A DNA stretch of 7,613 nt from an uncultured Planctomycetota bacterium (GCA_947311175.1 CAMZKK010000082.1:1-7613), one strand, 5' to 3'. Shown: positions 1 to 6,663, counted from the first letter of the stretch. Numbers and translations are program-made. Notes: generated by a model not told the origin, from the sequence alone.

Positions 1-93
1 GTTTAATAGAAAATTATCGAATTTTGGCATTTTGGGTGGTTTCTGATTTTGTCTATTCAGCAAACCCTAGTTATTCCGTGAAAAGGAGATTCT

Positions 94-384
94 ATGAACC
101 AAGAATTGAAAAATCTGTTTGAGGAGTTTTTGAAGCTTTTGAAAAAAACACGTAATTTTGAGTCTAAAAATACAGAAAGACTTAACAGCGATATTGCAAT
201 TGAAGCCTATTCTAGCATAATTTCTAAGGTAGAATCTTTTATTAAAGTTGATGATGCATCTTTCAAAGAAGAGTTTTCTTTATTGTCTAGGTATATCTCA
301 GAATATATAATTTTAGACAATGAGGAGGTCGTAGGAACGTGGAATCGCATAAAGAGAACTGTTAGGCTGAACCAAAACTTATGA
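94..384 (+). CDS. Small hypothetical protein, 96 aa, helical and acidic in its first part
   Basis: I do not recognise this protein and assign no function. The start is well supported: AAAAGGAG at 81-88 sits 5 nt before the ATG. The protein has no signal peptide or membrane segment and should be cytoplasmic. Residues 1-18 (LKNLFEEFLKLLKK) have an amphipathic-helix pattern. Residues 30-75 alternate hydrophobic and charged residues and also look helical. The end (residues 82-96, TWNRIKRTVRLNQNL) turns basic. The stop codon overlaps the start of the next ORF as ATGA, which suggests translational coupling. A -35-like TTGGCA at 24-29 has no convincing -10 partner, so the promoter is unknown and may lie off the window. 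Base composition is more AT-rich than the dehydrogenase operon, so a separate origin is possible. Reality as a gene is likely because of the strong SD; function is unknown. Confidence 0.6.
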   Translation: MNQELKNLFEEFLKLLKKTRNFESKNTERLNSDIAIEAYSSIISKVESFIKVDDASFKEEFSLLSRYISEYIILDNEEVVGTWNRIKRTVRLNQNL

Positions 385-626
385 ACGATTACATCAAAAA
401 TAAACTTCAAAAATTTATAACAGAAATAGAATTTCTCAAAAAAAGTTCTACAGGAAAAACTTCTAGGGAAAAAGATAAAGTTACAAAAGGAACAATGACA
501 TATAGATTTAAGGTCATTCTTGTCGGGTATTTTTTTATTTTTTTTCTTCGTGTTAATTCGTGGTTTGCTGTAGAGACGCAATGTATTGCGTCTCTACAGA
601 TTTCAGATTATTTCAATTTTCTTTAA
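381..626 (+). CDS. Small hypothetical ORF, 81 aa, doubtful 3' half
   Basis: This ORF starts inside the stop of the preceding gene (ATGA, 4-nt overlap), so it would be translated by re-initiation. No separate SD is obvious. Residues 1-36 are lysine-rich and helical (for example KNKLQKFITEIEFLKK). Residues 44-56 (KVILVGYFFIFFL) look like a short membrane segment, but they are encoded by a T-rich tract (T7-A-T8) that could equally be the tail of a terminator. From about residue 57 the frame reads through a TTCGTG direct repeat and then the perfect palindrome at 568-599, so residues 57-81 are probably not ancestral coding sequence. The stop overlaps the convergent E1 stop by 4 nt. It may be a real gene whose original 3' end was replaced by repeat insertion, or only its first half may be meaningful. 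No family is recognised. Confidence 0.35.
   Translation: MNDYIKNKLQKFITEIEFLKKSSTGKTSREKDKVTKGTMTYRFKVILVGYFFIFFLRVNSWFAVETQCIASLQISDYFNFL
494..546 (+). terminator. Possible rho-independent terminator for the two small plus-strand ORFs
   Basis: AATGAC at 494-499 and GTCATT at 513-518 form a 6-bp stem with a 13-nt loop. It is followed after about 10 nt by a long T-rich run (T7, A, T8) at 530-545. The stem is short and GC-poor and the gap to the T-run is longer than usual, so this is a weak call. If real, it lies inside the second small ORF and argues against that ORF's 3' half. Confidence 0.25.
547..562. repeat. Short tandem motif TTCGTG-TTAA-TTCGTG
   Basis: The hexamer TTCGTG occurs at 547-552 and again at 557-562, a 10-bp period, immediately left of the palindrome at 568-599. 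I have an impression of similar TTCGTG...ATTCGTGG strings as dispersed intergenic sequence in several environmental bacterial genomes, but this is recollection only. It may be part of the same repeat unit as the neighbouring palindrome. Confidence 0.35.
568..599. repeat. Perfect palindrome, 15-bp arms, 2-nt centre (REP- or MITE-like)
   Basis: The left arm CTGTAGAGACGCAAT (568-582) is exactly complementary to the right arm (585-599) around the centre GT. Such a stem would be very stable as RNA on either strand. It lies 23 nt beyond the E1 stop on the minus strand and inside the second small ORF on the plus strand. Neither side has a clean U-tract: the plus-strand downstream side is only mildly T-rich (ATTTCAGATTATTTC), and the minus-strand side is A-rich. 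It is therefore not a textbook intrinsic terminator, though it could protect the 3' end of the operon mRNA or slow transcription. The core GTAGAGACGC...GCGTCTCTAC resembles palindromic repeats that I recall as dispersed in cyanobacterial and Bacteroidota genomes, so a dispersed repeat is the preferred reading. Confidence 0.75.
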
Positions 627-3085
627 ACTCCGAGGCGATTTATTCTGAGCATTTCGCCATCGGTGAATGTAAATTCCGGAGAATGTCCGGCGATAGGTTT
701 GATGCGGGTGTGATAGGCATCAATAAACCAATTTGGTTGTGGGAAAAAGCTGTCTTCTTGTTCGGCAGCCGGGCTTATCCAGTTTTTTGAGCCAAGCACT
801 GTTATCGGCGCATCTAAATAATCAAACGCCAATGATTGGAGGTTAGAAGATACATTGTGCAGGTAGCTTCCTCTTTCACAAGCATCGCTAGCGAGGATTA
901 CTTTTCCGGTCTTTTTGATTGACTCAACAAGTGGCTCATAATTTAGTGGAGTGAGGTTTCTTAAATCAATTACCTCGCATGATATACCTTTTTCTTCAAA
1001 GCTTTTTGCTGCATCTAATGCTCGATAGATTGTTGCACCAATCGTTGCGATGGTTAGGTCTGTTCCTTGTTTTCTGATAGCTGGTTCACCAAACGGAACT
1101 TCGTAGTAGCCTGTTGGCACACCATCTTTTACAAAGATTTCAGGTTGATCATAAAGTCTTTGGCTTTCAAAAAGGATAACCGGATCTGTTCCTGCAAGGG
1201 CAGTGCTTAACATTCCTTTTGCGTCATAAGGCGTGGTTGGAAATACCACTTTTAATCCCGGAACGTGAGCACACATACTTGTCCAGTCCTGTGAATGTTG
1301 AGCACCGTATTTGCTACCAACTGAAATTCTTATCACCGCAGGCATTTCCAAAATTCCTGCCGACATACTTTGCCATTTTGCAAGTTGGTTAAATATTTCA
1401 TCTCCCGCTCTGCCAATGAAATCACAATACATTATTTCAGCCAATGCTCTGCCACCTGATAATGCGTAGCCAACTGCTGCCCCAACGATAGCACCTTCAC
1501 TGATTGGTGAATTGAAAAGACGATGATATGGAATGCTTTCTGTTAATCCGCGATAAACCGCAAACGCTCCACCCCAATCCCGATTTTCTTCACCCCATGC
1601 ACAGAGGGTTGGGTCTTCATAAAATTTATCTATGACTGCCTCAAACAATGCTTCTTTAAGGACAATGGTCTTCATTCCTGAAAGTTTTTTCCCATTTTTA
1701 TCAAGCCCGAAGCGTGCTTTTTTCGCAATTCGTTGGACTTGCGGGTTATCTTCTTTTGCCATTAAGACGTCTGGTTTGCGGTCTTCTAGCTTTAATTTTT
1801 TATTGTTTGAAAACATCACATCTTCAATGTTAGGAGTTTTCCATGTATCCAAATATGGAGAGACTACCGGATCAATTGCCTTTTTAAATGCTTTGAGAAC
1901 TAATGCCTTGGCATTATCTTTATTTGCTTGAATTTCTGTTTCGCCAAGAACCTTAGCCTCGATAAGTTCTTTTGCAAATCCCTCAATCGCATCATGCTCT
2001 TGCCATTTTTCAACCTCTTCTTTTGTTCGGTAACTCATTGCATCAGATGGTGAGTGTCCGCTGTAACGATAGGTTAAGGTATCAAGTAATACCGGTCCCT
2101 TGCCATCTTCAAGAATTTTTCGTTTTCGTTTTATTGCATCAATCATTGCGAGTGGTTTGTAGCCATCAACCCTTTCTGCATGCATTTGTTCAGGATTAAC
2201 TCCTGCACCAATCCTAGCCAGAAATTCATAGCCCATAGTTTCTCCACAGGTTTGTCCACCCATTCCGTAATGGTTATTTACAAAATTAAAGATTAGAGGT
2301 AGTCCACCTTTATGGGCATCATCCCAGAGTTTTTTGTATTGATCCATTGCAGAAAAACATAGTCCTTCCCATACCGGACCACAACCCATTGAGGCGTCGC
2401 CAATATTTGCAATAACAATTCCATCTTTTAAATTTACTTTTTTGAATAATGCAGAACCAACTGAAATATCTGCACTGCCACCAACGATTGCATTGTTCGG
2501 ATAGATGCCAAACGGTGGGAAAAATGCGTGCATTGAGCCGCCAAGACCTTTGTTCCAACCGGTTTCACGAGCAAAGACTTCTGCAAGAGTTCCGTAGATG
2601 AAAAAATCTATTGCCAAATCGGTTGTTGAGCCATTTGCATCACCTTCAACCTTTGAAAGGGCAACCCCATTCATATAGCTTTTCATTACTTCCATATTTT
2701 TTTCGTCACCTAAGATTTCGATGGTGCGAAGTCCTCTTGCCAAAATTTCACTATGGCTTCGATGGCTACCAAAAGTAAAATCATCTGGCGTTAATAAATA
2801 TGATTGACCGACCGCAAGTGATTCTTGTCCGATTGAAAGATGGGCAGGTCCACGGTGATTGTATTCAATCCCTTCATACTTACCTTCAACCTTTATTAAG
2901 TTCAACATAGTTTCAAATTCACGAAGAACACACATGTCTCGATGCATCTTTGCGAGGTCGCCTTCCGGAAAATCTTTTTTTACATCCTTTACTTCTTTTT
3001 GGTAGGCATTAACCGGAATGTCTTTAAATTTTATTTTATCTTTTTTCCGTTTGTCTTCAGGACAAACATCTAACGCTTTAACCAT
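623..3085 (-). CDS. 2-oxoacid (probably pyruvate) dehydrogenase E1, fused alpha and beta subunits
   Basis: This is a thiamine-diphosphate decarboxylase that transfers the acyl group from a 2-oxoacid to the lipoyl lysine of E2. Its 820 residues combine an alpha-type half (about 40-410), a lysine-rich linker (about 410-470) and a beta-type half (about 471-800). In the alpha half I see GSHRSH at 106-111, GLGGSMH at 180-186, a ThDP/metal motif starting GDAS at 229 and closing at N270-N271, and the YRYSGHSPSD loop at 339-348. In the beta half I see GEENRDWGGAF at 498-508 (activating Glu expected here), SPISEGAIVGAAVG at 526-539, and GAQHSQD at 594-600. Residues 1-40 form a charged extension with no signal peptide. 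The ThDP motif has GDA instead of GDG and a roughly 10-residue insert (near 248-260). The SD AAAGGA lies about 5 nt before the ATG. It is the last gene of the operon, after E3. Pyruvate is favoured as substrate; branched-chain 2-oxoacids or acetoin remain possible. Confidence 0.93.
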   Translation of the reverse strand: MVKALDVCPEDKRKKDKIKFKDIPVNAYQKEVKDVKKDFPEGDLAKMHRDMCVLREFETMLNLIKVEGKYEGIEYNHRGPAHLSIGQESLAVGQSYLLTPDDFTFGSHRSHSEILARGLRTIEILGDEKNMEVMKSYMNGVALSKVEGDANGSTTDLAIDFFIYGTLAEVFARETGWNKGLGGSMHAFFPPFGIYPNNAIVGGSADISVGSALFKKVNLKDGIVIANIGDASMGCGPVWEGLCFSAMDQYKKLWDDAHKGGLPLIFNFVNNHYGMGGQTCGETMGYEFLARIGAGVNPEQMHAERVDGYKPLAMIDAIKRKRKILEDGKGPVLLDTLTYRYSGHSPSDAMSYRTKEEVEKWQEHDAIEGFAKELIEAKVLGETEIQANKDNAKALVLKAFKKAIDPVVSPYLDTWKTPNIEDVMFSNNKKLKLEDRKPDVLMAKEDNPQVQRIAKKARFGLDKNGKKLSGMKTIVLKEALFEAVIDKFYEDPTLCAWGEENRDWGGAFAVYRGLTESIPYHRLFNSPISEGAIVGAAVGYALSGGRALAEIMYCDFIGRAGDEIFNQLAKWQSMSAGILEMPAVIRISVGSKYGAQHSQDWTSMCAHVPGLKVVFPTTPYDAKGMLSTALAGTDPVILFESQRLYDQPEIFVKDGVPTGYYEVPFGEPAIRKQGTDLTIATIGATIYRALDAAKSFEEKGISCEVIDLRNLTPLNYEPLVESIKKTGKVILASDACERGSYLHNVSSNLQSLAFDYLDAPITVLGSKNWISPAAEQEDSFFPQPNWFIDAYHTRIKPIAGHSPEFTFTDGEMLRINRLGV

Positions 3086-3109
3086 TTTATTCCTTTCAAT
3101 TATATATAT

Positions 3110-4456
3110 CTATTTAAGGTTGAACATTGCATCATGTATTACTTCACAAATTGCAGGGTGAGGAAAAATTAACTCTTCTATATCTTTGGTGGTAAGCTCT
3201 GTCTCTATCATTACCGCGGCTGCGGCAATCATCTCTGAGGAATGTGGCCCAACCATGTGAACTCCAAGAAGTTGTTTTGTGGTTTTGTCGGCAATTACCT
3301 TGCAGATAGCTCTTTCACCATTGGATTCAGCAAGATATCTGCCATTATTTGTTAGTGGATATTTTGTGGTTACTACTTCAATTCCACGCTCTTTTGCGAT
3401 GTCTTCAGTAATTCCAACACTGGCAATCTCCGGGTCGGTATAGACAACGCTTGGCACTGCATCTTCTCGACAAATATCATTGCGACCACAGATGTTGTTT
3501 ATTGCAACGGTTGCTTGTCTCGAAGCAAAGTGAGCAAGTTGCCATCGTCCGGTTACATCTCCTGCTGCCCATACATTTGGGATATTGGTTTGGGCTTTTT
3601 CGTTGACCTTTATTCCTTTTCTGTCGAAATCAATTCCGATTGTTTCTAAACCAATATTTTCAGTATTTACCGCTCTGCCTGTTGCAATCAAAATAGCGTC
3701 TGCTTCAATGGTGGTTGTTTTATCTTTTTTGTCGGTAAAGCTTACCTTGCCGTCATCAATCTTGTTAACTGTTGCCTTGAGATGAAAATCAACTCCCATT
3801 GCTTTTAATTTCTTCTGAACGGTTTTTCCTAATTCTTTATCGGTAGCTCCACAGATATTAGGAAGCATTTCGATGACAGTTACTTTTTTCCCAGCCATTG
3901 CATAAAGATTTGCAAACTCAATTCCAATTACACCACCACCAATAATACATAAACTTTCAGGCATTTTATCTATTGCTAAAATACCTACATTGGTAATAAC
4001 TTTGTCATTGTTTTTTAATCCTTCAATCGGTGGAATAAATGGACGAGAACCGGTGCAAATCAAGATATTTTGCGTTTCGTATTCATCATTGCCAACCGCA
4101 ACGGAGTGTCTTGTTGTAATCTTTGCAGTGCCTTTAATGACCTCTACTTTATTCATCTTCATCAAAGCGGCAATTCCTGACCTTAATTTATCTTGAAGAT
4201 TTTCCGTTCTTTCTTTTACCTTGCTGTAATCAAAAGAAGCATCCTTGATTGTTACTCCAAACTCTTCGGCATGCAAGGCATGATTGTAAGTCTTTGCCGA
4301 AAATAGCATAGATTTGGTTGGGATGCAACCGGTGTTCAGACATACACCACCAAGTTTATCTTCTTCGATTAGTAATACCTTTTTTCCATGTTCTCCCGCT
4401 CTTTCGGCAGCAACATAGCCTGCTGGTCCACCTCCGATTATTATTATATCATACAT
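3110..4456 (-). CDS. lpdA: Dihydrolipoamide dehydrogenase (E3)
   Basis: This flavoprotein reoxidises the dihydrolipoyl group of E2 and passes electrons through FAD to NAD+, completing the dehydrogenase cycle. The 448 residues are at the short end of the family. The order is an N-terminal FAD-binding Rossmann motif (IIGGGPAG, 6-13), the redox disulfide GGVCLNTGCIPTK with Cys39 and Cys44, an NAD-binding motif (IIGGGVIGIE, 171-180), the second FAD motif (NVWAAGD, 294-300), and the C-terminal dimerisation domain. His433 and Glu438 in FPHPAICE match the His-Glu dyad that serves as general base across the dimer. There is no N-terminal lipoyl domain, unlike some E3 proteins. The SD AAAGGAA sits about 8 nt before the ATG. 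It is placed 23 nt after E2 and 24 nt before E1, so it is dedicated to this complex. All catalytic residues are present, so it should be active. In an organism with a single E3 it might also serve the glycine cleavage system. Confidence 0.96.
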   Translation of the reverse strand: MYDIIIIGGGPAGYVAAERAGEHGKKVLLIEEDKLGGVCLNTGCIPTKSMLFSAKTYNHALHAEEFGVTIKDASFDYSKVKERTENLQDKLRSGIAALMKMNKVEVIKGTAKITTRHSVAVGNDEYETQNILICTGSRPFIPPIEGLKNNDKVITNVGILAIDKMPESLCIIGGGVIGIEFANLYAMAGKKVTVIEMLPNICGATDKELGKTVQKKLKAMGVDFHLKATVNKIDDGKVSFTDKKDKTTTIEADAILIATGRAVNTENIGLETIGIDFDRKGIKVNEKAQTNIPNVWAAGDVTGRWQLAHFASRQATVAINNICGRNDICREDAVPSVVYTDPEIASVGITEDIAKERGIEVVTTKYPLTNNGRYLAESNGERAICKVIADKTTKQLLGVHMVGPHSSEMIAAAAVMIETELTTKDIEELIFPHPAICEVIHDAMFNLK

Positions 4457-4479
4457 ATTTTTATTCCTTTATAATTAAC

Positions 4480-5826
4480 TTAGATAGCTTGCTTCGCTAC
4501 GGTGAATTCAAAATTTTCAAGACCATCCACAACTGCCTTTAGGAATTTTGCAGCCGGGGCACCATCGACAACTTGATGGTCTATCGTTAGAGATAATCCC
4601 ATAGTCGGTTGAAATGCAAATCCTTTTTCTGCGTCAGGTATTGCTTTTTGTTCTATTGAACAGACGCCAAGGATTGCTACCTGTGGACTATTGAGGACAG
4701 GGGTAAATGACTCTATACCAAGTGTCCCTAAATTAGTAATGGTAAATGTCCCTCCACTTAAAAGGTCGGGATTGATTGAGCCTTTTTTGCATTGGCTGGC
4801 AAGCTCTTTGATATTTCTTGAGATTTCAGAAAGTGCCATCGTGTCGGCATTATTGATGGTTGGCACCATTAAACCTCTGTCGGTATCTACAGCCAAAGAT
4901 AGATTTACTTGTTTATACTGAACAACCTTTTCTGCTGATTTGCTGAATAAGGCATTTAATTCAGGAAAGTTTGGCAGTGTCCAAGAGACTACAGCACAAA
5001 TCATATCGTTAAGCGTAATGTTGGGAAATGGTGAGTCTTCGCCAAGTGCTTTGATGTTTTTTCTAAAATTAAGTAATGAGGTTGCATCAGCACTTGAATT
5101 TAAGGTAAGTTGAGCATGTTCTTGAAGAGAGGCAAGCATTCTGTCACCGATTAGTTTTCTAATTCCTTTGTATGGAATTTCAATTGGCTCGTTATTGCTT
5201 TCCTTGCCAATTTCTTCTGTAACCAAATCTCGCCGTCTAACTCTACCACCAATACCGGTGGAAATGCCGGCAACCATTCCGCTTTTACTTGCTTCTGCAA
5301 TAGCACTTGAAGTCATTGCGAGTCCTGCTTTTGCTGCATCTTCAATGTCTCCACTGATTACTCTACCTTTAGCCCCACTACCATTGATTCGTGTCGCATC
5401 AATCCCTTTCGCTTCGGCAAGTTTTTTGGCTCTTGGTGAGACATTTTTATTATTATCACTATTTGGCAAAATAGGGGCAGGGGTGGTTGTTGGTTTTGTT
5501 GCTGCTTGTTCGGCTGGTGTCGATTTGTCGACATGCTGTTCTTCGGTTTCATTATCAATGTTTGGTTCGAAAGTTGAAACATCTTCACCTTCTTTGCCAA
5601 TTACTGCAATATTTGTCAATACCGGCACCAATTCTCCAGCTGGGAAAAAAGTTTTTAATAAGATACCATCAACCGGAGCCATTACTTCAAAGGTTGCTTT
5701 GTCGGTCTCTATTGAGCAAAGTAAGTCTTCTGTCTTTACTTCCTCTCCTTCTTTAACAGTCCATTCCACAAGTAAACATTCTTCAACCGAATTCCCTTGT
5801 TTAGGCATTTGCACAGGTGTTGCCAT
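4480..5826 (-). CDS. 2-oxoacid dehydrogenase E2, dihydrolipoyl acyltransferase
   Basis: This is the core subunit that carries the acyl group on lipoyl-lysine and transfers it to CoA. There is one lipoyl domain (about 3-78) with the modified lysine at K43 in ETDKA. A Thr/Pro/Ala-rich hinge follows (about 100-122), then the E1/E3-binding domain (about 129-163, SPRAKKLAEAKGID...GRVISGDIED). A second linker rich in Ala, Gly, Met and Ser covers about 164-210. The catalytic domain spans about 215-448. The active site is DHQVVDG (416-422) with His417 and Asp421; the usual Arg after His is Gln here. A second conserved acyltransferase block, GGTFTITNLGTLG, lies at 358-370. The SD GAGAGGA at 5833-5839 precedes the ATG by 6 nt. 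It is the second gene of the operon, 20 nt after the regulator. The product is probably acetyl-CoA if E1 uses pyruvate (aceF/pdhC-like), but the acyl specificity cannot be read from the sequence. Confidence 0.94.
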   Translation of the reverse strand: MATPVQMPKQGNSVEECLLVEWTVKEGEEVKTEDLLCSIETDKATFEVMAPVDGILLKTFFPAGELVPVLTNIAVIGKEGEDVSTFEPNIDNETEEQHVDKSTPAEQAATKPTTTPAPILPNSDNNKNVSPRAKKLAEAKGIDATRINGSGAKGRVISGDIEDAAKAGLAMTSSAIAEASKSGMVAGISTGIGGRVRRRDLVTEEIGKESNNEPIEIPYKGIRKLIGDRMLASLQEHAQLTLNSSADATSLLNFRKNIKALGEDSPFPNITLNDMICAVVSWTLPNFPELNALFSKSAEKVVQYKQVNLSLAVDTDRGLMVPTINNADTMALSEISRNIKELASQCKKGSINPDLLSGGTFTITNLGTLGIESFTPVLNSPQVAILGVCSIEQKAIPDAEKGFAFQPTMGLSLTIDHQVVDGAPAAKFLKAVVDGLENFEFTVAKQAI

Positions 5827-5846
5827 TTGTTTTCCTCTCTTTTAAG

Positions 5847-6596
5847 TTACAAAATTTTTGAAAATAATTTTTTATATGGTTTAATCTCTTTGTTTGTCTT
5901 TGGGAGATTTGTTGCGAGTATGCTTTTATCTTTGTCCGGCATCCAAGTTCCTGCTCCTGCTCTACCAAATTTACTTTCATCAATAGCGACATAGACTTCT
6001 CGTGAGCGAGTTGCTACTAAATCTTTGACTTCTGCATCATCTAATGTCACTTCCATTAATCCAAGTTTTGGCTCAATCCCCCACGATGAAAAAAAAGCAG
6101 CATCAAAAACAATGGCATTGATGCTTCTCATTGCTAAACTGCCCACAATATTGTCTGTTCGGCGATCAAGCTTTCCACCAATGAGAATTGGTTCTACTCG
6201 ATTGTATCCGGCAAGTTTATGGAATGTCTCTATGTTATTGGTTGCTACTTGAAGATTTTTGCATGTAGCCAAACTTGCAATCAAGTTTAACATTGTTGTG
6301 CTACCGTCTAAATAAATTATCCCTGATTTGGGAATATATATTTCCAATTTTTTCGTAGCCTTGCGTTTGCTGGGTTTTTGAACTGTCAACCGTTCGCCAA
6401 AACGAGTTTGTTCGGCATTTACTGCTCCGCCGTGAACTCTTTTGAGTAGTCCTTGCTCATTAAGCATCATTATATCTCGTCTGATTGTCATCTCGGATAC
6501 ATTGAGCTTTTTTGCAGCTCCGGTAATGGTTATGCTATTGTTGGATTTCAATGATTCAAGAATAAATTTATGTCTGACCTCTTGAAGTTCACTCAT
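5847..6596 (-). CDS. DeoR-family transcriptional regulator
   Basis: This is a probable repressor of its own operon. Residues 6-60 form the DeoR winged helix-turn-helix, with the recognition helix in VSEMTIRRDIMML (33-45) and the family hallmark LKRVHGGA (51-58). Residues about 75-240 form the DeoRC sensor domain, which is related to sugar isomerases and usually binds a phosphorylated sugar or similar metabolite. Visible ligand-pocket motifs are DGSTT (97-101), ATNN (118-121), LIGGKLDRRTDNIVG (138-152), and DAEVK (187-191) followed by AIDESKFG (204-211). The length of 249 is normal for the family. The segment FFSSWGIEP (168-176) departs from the usual FxGxxG pattern, so ligand preference may differ. 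The SD AAAGGGA (6601-6607) precedes the ATG by 4 nt. It is first in the operon, with a perfect inverted repeat just upstream. A natural inducer would be a glycolytic sugar phosphate, but this is inference. Confidence 0.93.
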   Translation of the reverse strand: MSELQEVRHKFILESLKSNNSITITGAAKKLNVSEMTIRRDIMMLNEQGLLKRVHGGAVNAEQTRFGERLTVQKPSKRKATKKLEIYIPKSGIIYLDGSTTMLNLIASLATCKNLQVATNNIETFHKLAGYNRVEPILIGGKLDRRTDNIVGSLAMRSINAIVFDAAFFSSWGIEPKLGLMEVTLDDAEVKDLVATRSREVYVAIDESKFGRAGAGTWMPDKDKSILATNLPKTNKEIKPYKKLFSKIL

Positions 6597-6620
6597 GATT
6601 TCCCTTTAATTATAAATATC

Positions 6621-6636
6621 AACAAACTTGTTTGTT
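6621..6636. promoter_or_regulatory. Candidate DeoR-family operator, AACAAAC-TT-GTTTGTT
   Basis: This is a perfect 7+7 inverted repeat around TT, 24 nt upstream of the regulator start codon. It lies between the predicted leftward transcription start and the regulator SD, and it covers the -35 hexamer of the predicted rightward promoter. A dimer bound here could block both promoters. The site is the best symmetric sequence in the gap, and DeoR-family regulators commonly bind AT-rich repeats next to their own gene. Binding is inferred, not shown. Confidence 0.6.
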
Positions 6637-6656
6637 CATGTTCAATATAACATAAT
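6628..6656 (+). promoter_or_regulatory. Candidate rightward promoter for the methyltransferase gene
   Basis: TTGTTT (6628-6633) and CATAAT (6651-6656) are separated by exactly 17 bp, matching sigma70-type spacing. The -10 matches the consensus at 5 of 6 positions and the -35 is weaker. Transcription would start near 6663, leaving a leader of about 58 nt before the ATG at 6721. The -35 lies within the inverted repeat at 6621-6636, so the divergent regulator could repress it. Confidence 0.45.
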
Positions 6657-6663
6657 CTAACAT
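6648..6663 (+). repeat. Direct repeat TAACAT, 10-bp period, in the divergent promoter region
   Basis: TAACAT occurs at 6648-6653 and 6658-6663, exactly one helical turn apart. A second direct repeat, TGTTCA, is adjacent at 6633-6638 and 6639-6644. ATGTT at 6638-6642 is the inverted form of the AACAT core. Together with the inverted repeat at 6621-6636 these could be half-sites for cooperative binding, but the region is AT-rich and chance is possible. Confidence 0.35.

Noticed and set aside
3..122. Open frame on the plus strand from the window edge to a TGA at 120-122, possibly the 3' end of an upstream gene
   Set aside because: It is only 39 codons, has no visible motif, and overlaps the well-supported start at 94 by 29 nt. 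In AT-rich DNA such an opening is not rare across three frames. It remains possible if the upstream sequence shows a gene entering in this frame.
207..581. Minus-strand ORF of 124 aa opposite the two small ORFs
   Set aside because: It is rich in Phe, Lys, Cys and Ser from reading A/T tracts in reverse, has no credible ribosome-binding site, and starts within the palindrome. It looks like a shadow of the plus-strand genes.
568..599. Palindrome as a conventional rho-independent terminator of the dehydrogenase operon
   Set aside because: Downstream on the minus strand the sequence is A-rich with no U-tract, so the classic mechanism does not fit. It is listed as a repeat instead.
5168..5845. Plus-strand ORF of 225 aa opposite E2
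   Set aside because: It is a Ser/Leu/Pro-rich antisense reading of the E2 gene, caused by its codon bias. E2 has all domains and catalytic residues, so the antisense frame is a shadow.
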